The notes beneath the pieces were generated by a model. That model made no database searches, was not told the origin of the DNA, and saw only the letters and a list, made by a program, of their open reading frames with translations. This document shows, one piece after another, positions 36,910 to 46,822 of a stretch of DNA of 64,000 nucleotides (positions are counted from its first letter, which is position 1; each line of letters opens with the position of its first letter). The position numbers were made by a program, and so were the translations under genes. The stretch comes from Parvularculaceae bacterium (GTDB lineage: Bacteria > Pseudomonadota > Alphaproteobacteria > Caulobacterales > Parvularculaceae). Where the stretch lies: the NCBI GenBank assembly GCA_020446945.1, contig JAGRDS010000002.1, positions 52,541 through 116,540 on the forward strand. The letters are read 5' to 3'.

Positions 36910-39900
36910 ATGCCTGATGACGCTAAAATTATCGACAAACCGGCCGGCCATAAGAAGTCGGCCGGCGCACGTGCGAGACAGGGAAAAATTCGATTTGTAA
37001 CGGCGACGAGCCTTTTTGACGGTCACGATGCGGCGATCAATATAATGCGCCGCATTCTCCAATCGACAGGCGCTGAAGTGATCCATTTGGGACACAACCG
37101 TTCGGTCGATGAAATCATCAACGCCGCCATTCAGGAAGATGCGCAGGGAATTGCGGTTTCCTCCTACCAGGGCGGACACATCGAATATTTCAAATATATG
37201 GTCGACCTGCTGAAAGAAAGAGGCGCCGGCCACATCAAGGTATTCGGCGGCGGCGGCGGCGTAATTGTGCGCGACGAAATAAAGGAGCTACACGCTTACG
37301 GCGTCGAGCGCATTTATTCGCCGGAAGACGGTCAGAAAATGGGCCTTCAGGGAATGATCGAAGACATGGTCGCGCGCGCCGACTTCGATCCCGTCGCACT
37401 TGGTCAGGCAAAAATCGAAAGCCTCGCAGATGCGGGCTGGGGCGCGCTTTCACGCTTCATAACGCAGCTTGAAGAAGGAGAAGCGAACGCTGAAACGCTC
37501 GCTGCGCTGAAAGCCGCCGCCGAAGCATCGCCGAAGGCGCCGGTGCTGGGCGTTACCGGCACGGGCGGATCGGGGAAGTCATCTCTTTGCGACGAACTCG
37601 TAACGCGCTTTAAAATGGACTCAAGCGATTTCAAAATCGCGGTTCTTGCGATCGACCCCTCCCGCCGCAAAAGCGGCGGCGCGCTTCTCGGCGATCGCAT
37701 CCGCATGAATTCAATCAATGCGCCGCAGGTTTATTTCCGTTCCATCGCGACGCGCGAATCCGATCGCGAAGTGCCGCCTTTTGTACATCGGGCGGTCGAC
37801 GCCTGCCGCGCGGCGGGATTCAACCTGATAATCGTTGAAACGCCCGGCATCGGTCAGGGCAACGCCGCGATCGCAGAGATCGCCGACATATCGCTTTATG
37901 TGATGACGCCCGAATTCGGCGCGGCATCGCAACTTGAGAAAATCGACATGCTCGATTTCGCCGATATTGTCGCTATCAACAAGTTTGACCGCAAGGGCGC
38001 TGAAGACGCGCTGCGTGACGTGAGGAAGCAGGTTCAGCGCAACCGCCAGGATTTCGCGAGACCTACTGAGGATATGCCGGTCTATGGCGCCATCGCCGCG
38101 CGCTATCAGGATGACGGCGTCACCGGATTATATGTAGGGCTGCGCGAGGCGATCGCGGCGAAGGGGTTCAAACTTCCAGATACCAGGTTCGACGCCAATC
38201 CCAAACGCATGCCTTCCCCGCGCGATGCGATCGTGCCGCCGGCGCGTCAGAGGTATCTTGCGGAAATCGCCGCCGATGTGCGCGCGTATCACGTGAGGGC
38301 GCAACAGCAGGCCGGACTTGCGCGCGAAATTCAACAATTGAAGTCGTCGAAAGTCATGCTCGAAAAAGCGGGCGGGCAGGGCGATGCGCTGAAGCCGCTT
38401 ATCAGCGAACGCGAAGAGCGTCAGGACACGCGCGCGCGCAATCTGATAGAGAACTGGCCGGAAGTAAAGGCGAGTTATGCGGGCGATGAATATGTCGTCA
38501 AAATTCGCGACAGGGAAATTCGCACCAATCTCGTCCGCACGACGCTTTCCGGCACCAAGATCCGAAAAGTGGTTTTGCCGCGTTATGAAGATCATGGCGA
38601 ATTACTGAAATGGATGCTTCTCGAAAACCTGCCCGGATCGTTCCCTTACACGGCCGGCGTTTTCGCTTTCAAACGCGAAGGCGAGGATCCGACGCGCATG
38701 TTCGCAGGCGAGGGCGACCCTTTCCGCACCAATGCGCGTTTCAAGTTTCTGTCGAAAGACTCAGAGGCCAAACGCCTTTCGACGGCGTTCGATTCGGTGA
38801 CGCTTTACGGCTTCGATCCGAATGAGCGCCCGGATATTTATGGAAAAATCGGCAATTCCGGCGTATCCGTTGCAACGCTTGACGACATGAAGGCGCTATT
38901 TGACGGATTCGATCTCTGCTCGCCGTCAACATCCGTTTCGATGACGATCAACGGGCCGGCACCGACGATCCTCGCGATGTTCCTGAATACCGCGATCGAT
39001 CAGCAGATCGCCAGGTTTGAAAGCGAGAACAATCGCCATCCGACCGAAGACGAAGCGAACAAGATTCGCGATTGGGCCCTCGAAACAGTGCGCGGAACGG
39101 TTCAGGCCGACATATTGAAAGAAGATCAGGGTCAAAACACCTGTATATTTTCCACCGAATTTTCCCTGAAAGTCATGGGCGACATCCAGGAATTTTTCGT
39201 CAACCACAAAGTGCGAAATTTCTACTCTGTTTCCATCTCCGGCTATCATATTGCGGAAGCCGGGGCGAACCCGATTTCGCAACTCGCCTTCACGCTGTCA
39301 AATGGATTCACCTTTGTAGAATCCTATTTGGCGCGCGGCATGAAGGTCGACGATTTTGCGCCGAACCTTTCCTATTTTTTCTCGAACGGAATGGACCCGG
39401 AATACTCTGTTCTCGGCCGTGTCGCGCGTCGTATCTGGGCGATCGCCATGCGGGAAAAATACGGCGCAAACGAACGGTCGCAGAAATTGAAATATCATGT
39501 CCAGACCTCCGGGCGTTCCTTGCACGCGCAGGAGATGGATTTTAATGATATCCGCACCACCCTCCAGGCGCTGATTGCGATCTACGACAATTGCAATTCC
39601 CTGCACACCAACGCCTATGACGAAGCCTATACGACGCCGACAGAGCATTCGGTGCGCCGCGCTATGGCGATCCAGATGATTATAAATAAGGAATGGGGGC
39701 TTGCTCAGAATGAAAACCCAAATCAAGGCGCATTCATCATCGACGAGTTGACCGATCTGGTCGAGGAAGCGGTATTGAAAGAGTTCGAACGCATCGCTGA
39801 ACGCGGCGGCGTTCTGGGCGCGATGGAAACCGGATACCAGCGCGGCAAGATTCAGGAGGAAAGCCTTTATTATGAACACAAGAAGCATGACGGTTCGCTT

Positions 39901-40188
39901 CCGATCGTCGGCGTCAACACGTTCATAAATCCCGAGGCTGACGAGCCGCCATCACCGCCGCTCCAGCGTTCGACGACAAACGAAAAAGACAGCCAGATCA
40001 AACGGCTTCGAGATTTTCAGGCGCGCGATCTCGAAGGCGCGGACATTGTGCGCCAGCGCTTGAAAGACGCAGTCGTCAGGGACGAGAATGTTTTCGCCGT
40101 CCTTATGGATGCAGTCAGATATTGCTCGCTCGGCCAGATTACGGACACGCTGTTCGAGGTCGGCGGCAAATACCGGCGGAATATGTGA
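36910..40188 (+). CDS. icmF: Fused isobutyryl-CoA mutase IcmF
   Basis: A 1092-residue adenosylcobalamin enzyme interconverting isobutyryl-CoA and n-butyryl-CoA, with a built-in G-protein chaperone. Order: B12-binding domain at 25–160 ([17 protein letters not shown], ligand His39), MeaB-like GTPase with P-loop [10 protein letters not shown] (residues 216–225) and later AINKFDRK, a linker, then the TIM-barrel catalytic half. The last position of the DxHxxG motif is Ala rather than Gly, as in other IcmF proteins. ATG 36910 follows AGGGAG; an earlier GTG (36871) is possible. Related pivalyl- or isovaleryl-CoA mutase activity is known for the family. Confidence 0.97.
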   Translation: MPDDAKIIDKPAGHKKSAGARARQGKIRFVTATSLFDGHDAAINIMRRILQSTGAEVIHLGHNRSVDEIINAAIQEDAQGIAVSSYQGGHIEYFKYMVDLLKERGAGHIKVFGGGGGVIVRDEIKELHAYGVERIYSPEDGQKMGLQGMIEDMVARADFDPVALGQAKIESLADAGWGALSRFITQLEEGEANAETLAALKAAAEASPKAPVLGVTGTGGSGKSSLCDELVTRFKMDSSDFKIAVLAIDPSRRKSGGALLGDRIRMNSINAPQVYFRSIATRESDREVPPFVHRAVDACRAAGFNLIIVETPGIGQGNAAIAEIADISLYVMTPEFGAASQLEKIDMLDFADIVAINKFDRKGAEDALRDVRKQVQRNRQDFARPTEDMPVYGAIAARYQDDGVTGLYVGLREAIAAKGFKLPDTRFDANPKRMPSPRDAIVPPARQRYLAEIAADVRAYHVRAQQQAGLAREIQQLKSSKVMLEKAGGQGDALKPLISEREERQDTRARNLIENWPEVKASYAGDEYVVKIRDREIRTNLVRTTLSGTKIRKVVLPRYEDHGELLKWMLLENLPGSFPYTAGVFAFKREGEDPTRMFAGEGDPFRTNARFKFLSKDSEAKRLSTAFDSVTLYGFDPNERPDIYGKIGNSGVSVATLDDMKALFDGFDLCSPSTSVSMTINGPAPTILAMFLNTAIDQQIARFESENNRHPTEDEANKIRDWALETVRGTVQADILKEDQGQNTCIFSTEFSLKVMGDIQEFFVNHKVRNFYSVSISGYHIAEAGANPISQLAFTLSNGFTFVESYLARGMKVDDFAPNLSYFFSNGMDPEYSVLGRVARRIWAIAMREKYGANERSQKLKYHVQTSGRSLHAQEMDFNDIRTTLQALIAIYDNCNSLHTNAYDEAYTTPTEHSVRRAMAIQMIINKEWGLAQNENPNQGAFIIDELTDLVEEAVLKEFERIAERGGVLGAMETGYQRGKIQEESLYYEHKKHDGSLPIVGVNTFINPEADEPPSPPLQRSTTNEKDSQIKRLRDFQARDLEGADIVRQRLKDAVVRDENVFAVLMDAVRYCSLGQITDTLFEVGGKYRRNM

Positions 40189-40850
40189 GGCTGTCGCGGG
40201 CCCAAACCGCTGCGGAAAAGGCGGGTCTGGCGTTTCGCGGCGCGTTTCACCCCGGCGCCGGCGATCTGCCGCCGGGCGTTACTGCGAAAACGATCATGAT
40301 GCTTGGCTTTGTCGGCGGCGAACAATGGCGCGTATTCGCCGCCTCGCCGGAATATCGCGATGGACGCGCGCACCCGCTCGATCGCTGGTCGCACCGTGTT
40401 ATTTCAAAATTGGCGATGGATCTCGGCGCGCACGCGCTGTTTCCGTTTACTGCGCCCTTTATGCCGTTTGTTCGCTGGGCGCAAAAGGCCGAACCCGTCG
40501 CGCCTTCTGAAACAGGCATGCTTATACATCCGGATTTCGGGCTTTGGCATGCCTGGCGCGGTGCGCTGGCGTTTGCCGAAAAATTCGATATTCCTCCGCG
40601 CGATGATCGATCGCGTCCGTGCGATACATGTACAGACAAACCGTGCCTATCGGCCTGTCCGGTCAATGCCATGAAAGGCGGCGGCGTTTACGAAGCGCCG
40701 ACATGCGCAGCGCATCTCCGCTCCGATGATGGCGCCGATTGCATGTCCGGCGGATGCCTCGCGCGCCGCGCCTGCCCTGTCGGCGCCGGCACTCGCCGCT
40801 ATTCGCCGGAACAGGCGGCGTTCCATATGAAGAGTTTCAGGGGCGATTGA
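40185..40850 (+). CDS. Ferredoxin-like iron-sulfur protein
   Basis: A 221-residue protein whose C-terminal half carries the iron-sulfur site [19 protein letters not shown] and then [13 protein letters not shown]. The N-terminal ~110 residues (e.g. [27 protein letters not shown]) resemble the small ferredoxin-type proteins related to the end of epoxyqueuosine reductase. The GTG start at 40185 overlaps the icmF stop by four bases, so it is probably translated with it. Reduction of a corrinoid cofactor is one possible job, but only position supports this. Confidence 0.8.
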   Translation: MRLSRAQTAAEKAGLAFRGAFHPGAGDLPPGVTAKTIMMLGFVGGEQWRVFAASPEYRDGRAHPLDRWSHRVISKLAMDLGAHALFPFTAPFMPFVRWAQKAEPVAPSETGMLIHPDFGLWHAWRGALAFAEKFDIPPRDDRSRPCDTCTDKPCLSACPVNAMKGGGVYEAPTCAAHLRSDDGADCMSGGCLARRACPVGAGTRRYSPEQAAFHMKSFRGD

Positions 40851-41619
40851 ACCCGTGAATGATTTCGCACAAGGCGTCCAGTCCATCACTCAGGGCCGCC
40901 GGACCCGGCTGTAAAATAATAGCAGATTTTATTTCGTGCATTTCGCCTGTTTTCAGCGCTGGGATTTGATCCCATCCCGGCCGCGCTGCGACCTGATCCT
41001 TTTTGAAGCTTTTGCCGCACCATGATCCGATGATGATGTCAGGCTGAGCGTTGACCACCTCCTCGCTCGTCACGAAACGGCCTTTCGCTGCCGGTTCGAA
41101 TGCGCGATCGACGAAGATGTTTTCACCGCCCGCGATCTCGATCAACTCGGACACCCAGCCGATAGCGGAAATCATCGGTTCGTCCCATTCCTCGAAATAA
41201 ACGCGTGGGCGGCGTTTATGCGTATTCGAATTTTTACGCTCCCGATCTATTCTCGATTGCAGGCGCGCCGAAAGATTTTCCGCCTTTTCCGGTTCGTCGA
41301 TAAGTGCGCCGACAGTCTTGATCATCGAAAAAATTCCGGCGACGGTGCGATGATTGAAAGCGTGAACTTCAAGTCCGGCGCGTATCAAATTCGCCGTGAT
41401 GTCGGCCTGGATATCGGAAAACGTGAAAACAAGATCAGGTTTAAGCGCAATTATTTCGTCGATTTTTGCGCTTGTGAAGGTAGAGACTTTGGGTTTTCGC
41501 CGCGCTTCCGGCGGTCTCACGACAAAACCGGAAACGCCGACAATTCGCGCATCTTCGCCCATCAGATAGAGCGTTTCTACGGTTTCTTCCGTCAGGCAGA
41601 CCAGTCTTTGCGGCGACAT
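40837..41619 (-). CDS. BtuF-like corrinoid-binding protein without signal peptide
   Basis: A 260-residue protein of the class III periplasmic-binding fold, close to BtuF/FepB-type ABC binding proteins: VCLTEETVETLYLMGEDARIVGV at the N-terminus, IIALKPDLVFTFSDIQAD, YFEEWDEPMISAIGWVSELIEIAGG, and PDIIIGSWCGKSF. There is no signal peptide or lipobox in the chosen reading, so it is cytosolic if the start is right. No permease or ATPase is nearby. It probably binds or hands over cobalamin. It lies 33 bases after the LuxR-type gene and converges with the ferredoxin-like gene (14-base overlap). Confidence 0.88.
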   Translation of the reverse strand: MSPQRLVCLTEETVETLYLMGEDARIVGVSGFVVRPPEARRKPKVSTFTSAKIDEIIALKPDLVFTFSDIQADITANLIRAGLEVHAFNHRTVAGIFSMIKTVGALIDEPEKAENLSARLQSRIDRERKNSNTHKRRPRVYFEEWDEPMISAIGWVSELIEIAGGENIFVDRAFEPAAKGRFVTSEEVVNAQPDIIIGSWCGKSFKKDQVAARPGWDQIPALKTGEMHEIKSAIILQPGPAALSDGLDALCEIIHGFNRP

Positions 41620-41652
41620 TCGTTCAAGCCGTAATTTGAAGGCGCTGCATCC

Positions 41653-42819
41653 CTAACTCGCCTTGACGCGCGCGGCCAGCTCGGCGCGGCTCGTAACGCC
41701 CATTTTTGAGTAAATCTGCCGCATGTGCCAGCGAACAGTTGAAACGCTGCAATTGCGCAAATCGGCAATCTGCCGGGGCGTGCGCCCGGAGAGGATCAGT
41801 GCGACAATTTCAGATTCTGTTTCGGTCAGATCGAAGCGAAACTTCAAAGATGCGGCTGCATAAGCCGCGTCCTGATCTCTTTCGAAGAGTACAAGGCAGG
41901 TATCGGCGCGCGCACAATCGCCGAACAGATCCTCAAGCGTATCAAAGCGGTGGAAACGAAGCCGCCAATCGCTGTCCGTTTCAACCATGACGCCTTCATA
42001 GGCGCTGTCCGCATCCGTCGCGTTGAAAAATTTTTCGAGAGAGGCCGAAACGGATTTGTCGCCGAGGCGGAAGCGACCGCCGGCGCGCGCGCCGATAATT
42101 TCCTTGAACGAAGTGTTCGAATCTACAACCTCGCCTTTTCGATTGAGAATAAGCGCAGGCGCGCCAAAATCCGCGAGCGCGCCGTTGCGAAAATGCCGAT
42201 TGACGTTCGATCTGTTTTCGATCAGGCGCGATGCGCGCTGTAAATGCGGCCCTATGCGAGTCGCGCATTCAATTTCTTCGCTGGAGAATACTCCTTTTTC
42301 CGCATTACAAAACAGTACGATCCACATGAAGGAATCGCGCGCCGCGAACGGTATTAAAACCCCGTCCTGAACGTTCAACCGCGCATAGAATTCGGTGAAA
42401 ACCGGCAGCTGGCGCACTTCCTCCGGCGTAACCAAAGGCGCGAGATGAACCGCGCTTAGGCATTTTTCTGAATCCATTTCGAGTAGTTGAGCGATCGTTC
42501 GCCGGCGCAGCGGATCGTGCGGCGCCCATCGCGAATCATATTCGCTTAGAAGTTCGTGATCGAGGCCCCAGGTGGCGATGCGCTTGCTTGCGTTTTCGCC
42601 GGGTGCGTATTGCGAAATTGAATAGGCGGTCGCGTTCAAAGCCTCGGCCAACATTCGCGGCGTCGCCCGCAATTGCGAGGGCCGGTCTATCGCCGTGTAG
42701 ATCGCTTCGATCAGTTCGAGCATTCGTGAAAAGTCGCCCAAGTCGCCTCGGCCTGCGACGGCCGGGGAATCCTCCCGCCAAAATCGCGAAAAAGTCGGTC
42801 TTTGACGTCTGGAAGTCAA
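41653..42819 (-). CDS. LuxR-type HTH transcriptional regulator
   Basis: A 388-residue regulator with a C-terminal LuxR/NarL helix-turn-helix (LTETESEIVALILSGRTPRQIADLRNCSVSTVRWHMRQIYSKMG). The N-terminal ~300 residues hold a GAF/PAS-like sensing region with no obvious receiver or autoinducer domain. TTG 42819 gives the longest frame; the ATG at 42723 (MLELIEAIYTAIDRP) is the more likely start in homologous regulators, neither having a strong ribosome site. It is probably co-transcribed with the corrinoid-binding protein gene that follows. Confidence 0.88.
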   Translation of the reverse strand: MTSRRQRPTFSRFWREDSPAVAGRGDLGDFSRMLELIEAIYTAIDRPSQLRATPRMLAEALNATAYSISQYAPGENASKRIATWGLDHELLSEYDSRWAPHDPLRRRTIAQLLEMDSEKCLSAVHLAPLVTPEEVRQLPVFTEFYARLNVQDGVLIPFAARDSFMWIVLFCNAEKGVFSSEEIECATRIGPHLQRASRLIENRSNVNRHFRNGALADFGAPALILNRKGEVVDSNTSFKEIIGARAGGRFRLGDKSVSASLEKFFNATDADSAYEGVMVETDSDWRLRFHRFDTLEDLFGDCARADTCLVLFERDQDAAYAAASLKFRFDLTETESEIVALILSGRTPRQIADLRNCSVSTVRWHMRQIYSKMGVTSRAELAARVKAS

Positions 42820-43188
42820 TTACGGGTCCGCCGGCGGAATGAAAAATTGAGGGGAAAATTGAGGGGGCGGCGCAATCGGCGTTTTGCTACTTTCCGATGC
42901 GACGCATCGCCGGGGCGCGGCCGCGCAGCCGCAAAGCGGGGGAGACCCGGCCAAATTCCCGGCGTGCGTCGCGACGACAGGAATGGCGCGTCCGTCTGGC
43001 CGACCGCCAATGCACTCGCCGGCCGTTTAAGCCCTTCCAACTGACGGTGGGCGAACGCATTTTTCCGGCTGCGGCGGGCGCCCCATTCCTTTTGGAAATG
43101 TTTAATTCGAAAGCCGGCGAGGCTGAATCGCGCCCTTCGAGGATGTTCCCGCATCCTGATGCGCGAGGGCGACAATTTTGGCCGATTT
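42820..43188. other. 369-base intergenic region upstream of the LuxR-type gene
   Basis: No convincing gene. It contains a tandem 12-bp repeat (AAAATTGAGGGG twice, 42843–42866) and a perfect 7-bp inverted repeat (CGATGCG-a-CGCATCG, 42895–42909). These are candidate control sites for the regulator. A B12-box-like word at 42938 points the wrong way (see rejected items). Confidence 0.45.
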
Positions 43189-43644
43189 CTATTTTGAAAG
43201 AACGGCCGGCCAGTTTCGGTCTGCCTTGGCGATAAAACCGTCAGGGTCTTTCAGCCAGTCGGCCTGCACCCTGTCATCGTAATTCAGGTACAGTTTCCCG
43301 CCGTGAATGGTCCAGTTTTCAGGATTGGCGGATGCGGTGTAGCCCTGCGAAACGGCCCAGGCGCAATAGCCGCCATATTGGGGTTCGAACGCCGCCGGGT
43401 TCATCTTGAACCGTTCCAGATTGTCCTCGGAAGTAAATCTCCAGACAGCGCCTTCATAATCGTAGGAAAAATCCTTCGCGCCTTTGACTGCGGCGCCGTC
43501 GTCAAAATAGGCGACGACGTCGTACCCGCCGACGGCGAGATTGCTGAAGCGGCCGGTATAAATTTCCGGTTTGGCGGCGAAAGCGGGAGCTGCGAACGCC
43601 GCAATTATTGCGGCGGCCGCCAAAATTGCGAGGGGTCGCGGCAT
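43189..43644 (-). CDS. Exported YHS-domain protein
   Basis: A 151-residue protein with a cleavable signal peptide (LAILAAAAIIAAFAAPAFAA) followed by a YHS-like domain: LAVGGYDVVAYFDDGAAVKG, then WRFTSEDNLERFKMNPAAFEPQYGGYCAWAVSQGY. The conserved Tyr-His-Ser core and the single YCAWA cysteine suggest a metal-binding site, perhaps copper, but there is no copper gene nearby. The ATG at 43644 is preceded by AAGGAATTCGCC; a start at 43662 would add six residues. Confidence 0.85.
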   Translation of the reverse strand: MPRPLAILAAAAIIAAFAAPAFAAKPEIYTGRFSNLAVGGYDVVAYFDDGAAVKGAKDFSYDYEGAVWRFTSEDNLERFKMNPAAFEPQYGGYCAWAVSQGYTASANPENWTIHGGKLYLNYDDRVQADWLKDPDGFIAKADRNWPAVLSK

Positions 43645-44168
43645 CGGCGAATTCCTTTCCATTCGAAAGCGTTTTTCCGCGTCCTTATCGTATTTGCGGC
43701 GCGGAATTGGAAAACACGAGTTTTCACACGGCTGCGAGCGGGGCGCCCTGCGGCGAAAAGGGGAAACAGCCCTCCATTGTGACATTCATCACAGGAAGGC
43801 GCCTCGCCGCGTGGCAGCATCATCGCACCGGAGGGCGGGCTGAATTGGTCCTTCGTTCAACAAATCAGAAGTTTGGGAGCGCTGGCGCCTTTAGCCACCC
43901 CTCCGGCCGGTTCGCGCAATTCAGCCCTGCGCGGGTCATAAGCCGGCGCCCTCCTTGGGCGGCGACGGTCAGCGCTCGATCTCGGCGGCGGAAAGTCGCC
44001 CAACGAAACCCGCTCCGTCGAGATCAAGGGGGGCGCGCACTTTCTCGGGGGAGAAAAGTGCGCGCCTTCCGCCTTTGACCCCGAGAAATTCGCTGTCCGC
44101 TGGCGGCGCTGGCGTTGATGAGTCGATGCGAATAAGGTCGCCCGCGGTAAAATTGCGGGAGGCGGTTT
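43645..44168. other. 524-base divergent intergenic region
   Basis: It holds the promoters of two divergent genes and, at 44032–44066, a long hairpin. A reverse-strand open frame reading to 43969 looks faintly protein-like but lacks a ribosome site. Confidence 0.45.
44032..44066. repeat. Long GC-rich inverted repeat
   Basis: GGCGCGCACTTTCTC and its near-perfect complement (one extra A) flank GGGG. There is no T tract after it on the forward strand, so it is not a plain terminator. It lies about 100 bases before the DUF885 start. Confidence 0.6.
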
Positions 44169-45920
44169 GTGAAATTGATTGCATCGGTCGCGTTGGCGAT
44201 AGGGCTGGTTTTTGCGGGTGAAGCATCGGCGACGGAGGAGCTTGACCGACTTTTCGCCGATTATTGGGCCAATGAACTTGAAGAAAATCCATTCGCCGCC
44301 ACCGGCGTTGGCGTTGACGCCTATAACGACCGCGTACCTGGCGCGACGGCCGAAGACCACGCGCGCCGCCTTGATGAAGCAAAAGGTTTCCTCGCGCGCC
44401 TCGAGGCGGCTGATCTGGACGGGGCAAGCCGCGATGATCGCCTCAACGCCGCGCTGCTTGGTTTTATTCTGAGGCACGATATCGAACTGGCCGCGTTCGA
44501 TGGCTGGCGCATTCCGTTCCTGTCTGATTACGGGTTCCACCAAAGCCTCGGTTTTACGATCGACTCCACGCCGTTTCGAAATGAGGAGGATTACCGGCGT
44601 TACCTGACGCGCCTTGAACGCTATCCCGCGTATCTCGATCAGAATATCGCGAACATGCGAAAGGGCCTTGCGGACGGGTTTACCCAACCGAAGGAGATCC
44701 TGGACGGCATCCTTCCGTCCTTTGATGCGCAGGTGAGCGAGACGGCGCAGTCGCACCCGCTCTACGCGCCCTTCATAAAGATGCCCGCGTCGATATCTGG
44801 AAAGCGCGCCAAAGCGCTCCAGGCCGAAGGCGCCGCTGTTTTGAACGACAAGGTGATCCCGGCGTTCCGGCGCGTGGCTGATTTCATGCGCAACGAATAT
44901 GCGCCGAATGCGGCGGACAAGATCGGCGCCGGCAATCTTCCGAACGGGGCGGCCTATTATGAAGCGCTGGTGCATTACTATACGACGCGCGATGACGTCA
45001 CCGCCGATGAGATTCACAAGATCGGCCTGAAAGAGGTCGCGCGCATTCGAAAGGAAATGGACGGCGTCATCAAGAAAACGGGATTCAAGGGCGACTTCGC
45101 GGCGTTTCTTGAATTCCTTCGCACCGATCCGCAATTTTACGCCGGGTCGGCGGAAGAATTGCTGGAACGCGCCGCTTATCTTGCAAAGACCATTGACGGA
45201 AAACTGCCGGGTTATTTCAATAAACTGCCGCGCCAGCCCTATTCTGTCGAAGCGGTGCCCGATGAGATCGCGCCGAATTACACGACCGCGCGCTATGTTT
45301 CCGCGCCGCCGCATGGAAAACGCGGCGGACGCTATTGGGTGAACACCTACGCGCTCGACAAACGCCCGCTTTACGAGTTGCCGGCGTTGACGCTGCATGA
45401 GGCCGTGCCGGGTCACCATCTTCAAAACGCGCTTGCCTATGAAGTCGAAAACGCTCCCGATTTCAGAACGCAGTTCTATCCGCACGCTTTCGGCGAGGGC
45501 TGGGGCCTTTATTCGGAAAAGCTCGGCATCGAGATGGGCATGTACAAAACGCCCTACGAGGATTTCGGCCGGCTTTCGATGGAGATGTGGCGCGCATGCC
45601 GTCTCGTCATCGACACGGGCATGCATTCCAAAGGGTGGACGCGCCGCCAGGCGCTCGACTATCTCGCCGGCAATACCGCCTTGTCGCTGAAAAACGTTCA
45701 GGTCGAGGTCGACAGATATATCGCCTGGCCCGGTCAGGCGCTCGCCTACAAGATGGGCGAGCTGACGATTGTGGAGTTGCGCCGAAAGGCCGAAAAAGCT
45801 CTTGGCGACAAATTCGATATTCGCGAGTTTCATGATGTCGTCGTTGCGCAGGGCGGGTTGCCTCTTGAAATTCTTACCGATGAAGTCGACGCCTATATCG
45901 AACGAAAACTATCCGAATGA
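44169..45920 (+). CDS. DUF885 family predicted exported metallopeptidase
   Basis: A 583-residue protein starting with GTG and a signal peptide (KLIASVALAIGLVFAGEASA). The zinc-peptidase-like motif is LTLHEAVPGHHLQ in the second half, followed by HAFGEGWGLYSEKLG, both hallmarks of DUF885. The family is widespread in proteobacteria, many members being lipoproteins; this one has no lipobox cysteine. Its stop overlaps the start of the GNAT gene (ATGA), so the two are co-translated. Confidence 0.93.
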   Translation: MKLIASVALAIGLVFAGEASATEELDRLFADYWANELEENPFAATGVGVDAYNDRVPGATAEDHARRLDEAKGFLARLEAADLDGASRDDRLNAALLGFILRHDIELAAFDGWRIPFLSDYGFHQSLGFTIDSTPFRNEEDYRRYLTRLERYPAYLDQNIANMRKGLADGFTQPKEILDGILPSFDAQVSETAQSHPLYAPFIKMPASISGKRAKALQAEGAAVLNDKVIPAFRRVADFMRNEYAPNAADKIGAGNLPNGAAYYEALVHYYTTRDDVTADEIHKIGLKEVARIRKEMDGVIKKTGFKGDFAAFLEFLRTDPQFYAGSAEELLERAAYLAKTIDGKLPGYFNKLPRQPYSVEAVPDEIAPNYTTARYVSAPPHGKRGGRYWVNTYALDKRPLYELPALTLHEAVPGHHLQNALAYEVENAPDFRTQFYPHAFGEGWGLYSEKLGIEMGMYKTPYEDFGRLSMEMWRACRLVIDTGMHSKGWTRRQALDYLAGNTALSLKNVQVEVDRYIAWPGQALAYKMGELTIVELRRKAEKALGDKFDIREFHDVVVAQGGLPLEILTDEVDAYIERKLSE

Positions 45921-46441
45921 CGCCCAGGATTGAAACTGACAGGCTAATACTCCGTGGGCGGACGGTATCCGACTTTCCGGCTTACGCCGCCATGTGGGCC
46001 GCGCCGGAGGTCGCGCGCTACACGACGGTGAATCCGCTCGCCGAGGAAGACGCATGGGTCAAGTTTGCGCGCATGGAGGGGTTGTGGGCGCTCACCGGAT
46101 ACGGTTTCTGGATCGTCGAGGAAAAAACGAGCGGCGCCGTGATCGGCGAGATCGGCGTCGCGGATTTCAGGCGGAATATTACCCCCACGCTTGAGGGGAA
46201 ACCCGAATTCGGATGGGTTCTCGCGCCCGGGGCGCACGGCAAGGGCTATGCGCGTGAGGCGCTCGTCGCCGCGCTCGAATGGGGAGAGGCGAAGTTCCCG
46301 AACACCGTCTTTTCCTGCATTATCGACGCGGAGAACGCCGCGTCTATCCGCCTCGCTGAGGCTTTCGGATTCAAACGTATTGCGACTGCGCCCTACAAGG
46401 GCGCGGAGATTGTGATTTTCCATCGCCGCCCGCGCGAATGA
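45917..46441 (+). CDS. GNAT acetyltransferase of the RimJ/RimL type
   Basis: A 174-residue N-acetyltransferase with the RimJ/L N-terminus IETDRLILRGRTVSDFPAY, acetyl-CoA loop GAHGKGYAREAL, and C-terminal ENAASIRLAEAFGFKRI. Substrates of this group include protein N-termini and small amines; nothing here decides. The start overlaps the DUF885 stop by four bases. A short terminator follows at 46484. Confidence 0.92.
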   Translation: MTPRIETDRLILRGRTVSDFPAYAAMWAAPEVARYTTVNPLAEEDAWVKFARMEGLWALTGYGFWIVEEKTSGAVIGEIGVADFRRNITPTLEGKPEFGWVLAPGAHGKGYAREALVAALEWGEAKFPNTVFSCIIDAENAASIRLAEAFGFKRIATAPYKGAEIVIFHRRPRE

Positions 46442-46822
46442 ACTGAAAGCCGGATGTGGCGCGCGCAAATTCCGGCATTGCAGATCGCCCTTCGGGCGAT
46501 TTTTAGATCGGGGCGACGCATTCGGTCGGCGTAAAATCCTCCGCAGCATTCGCTGCGGGGACATCCGCCCGGTCGGCGCAATCGCGCGCCCGCGCCTGCA
46601 TTCTTTCGCCGCCATTCACACTCCATTGTTTCACGCGGCGCAAAAATCGCCGGACGCGCAATATAACACCGCTGCGAAGGTGTTGGATAAGTAGGGGGAT
46701 AAGTCGGAAAGCCGAGTGAATTCAGCGCGCTATATGGTTAATATCTGACGGCGCGCGCCTATTGCTAAAAAAAAATTTGCGTGACTTGTTTGGCGGGCCG
46801 GCCTGTCGCGGCCGGCGGCGCG
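46442..46822. other. 381-base convergent intergenic region
   Basis: No gene is seen. A terminator lies at 46484–46505 for the forward genes. GCCGGCC-gcgaca-GGCCGGC (near 46795–46815), followed on the reverse strand by A/T-rich sequence, may stop galE. Confidence 0.5.
46484..46505 (+). terminator. Intrinsic terminator of the DUF885–GNAT unit
   Basis: ATCGCCC-TTC-GGGCGAT followed by TTTTA: a perfect 7-bp stem with a 3-base loop, 42 bases after the GNAT stop. Confidence 0.85.

Noticed and set aside
36871..36910. Earlier GTG start for IcmF overlapping the dehydrogenase stop
   Set aside because: The 13 extra residues are not conserved-looking and ATG 36910 has a well-spaced AGGGAG; left as an alternative only.
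42938..42952. B12-box-like word GGGGGAGACCCGGCC suggesting a cobalamin riboswitch
   Set aside because: It resembles the end of cobalamin riboswitches and lies near B12 genes, but it points along the forward strand, where only the 3' end of a reverse-strand gene follows. The CCCCCGCAAC and other core motifs upstream are not convincingly present.
43857..45833. Very long (658-codon) reverse-strand frame opposite the DUF885 gene
   Set aside because: Despite length, it is complementary to a clear metallopeptidase with signal peptide and HExxxHH-like motif; the reverse frame has no motifs.
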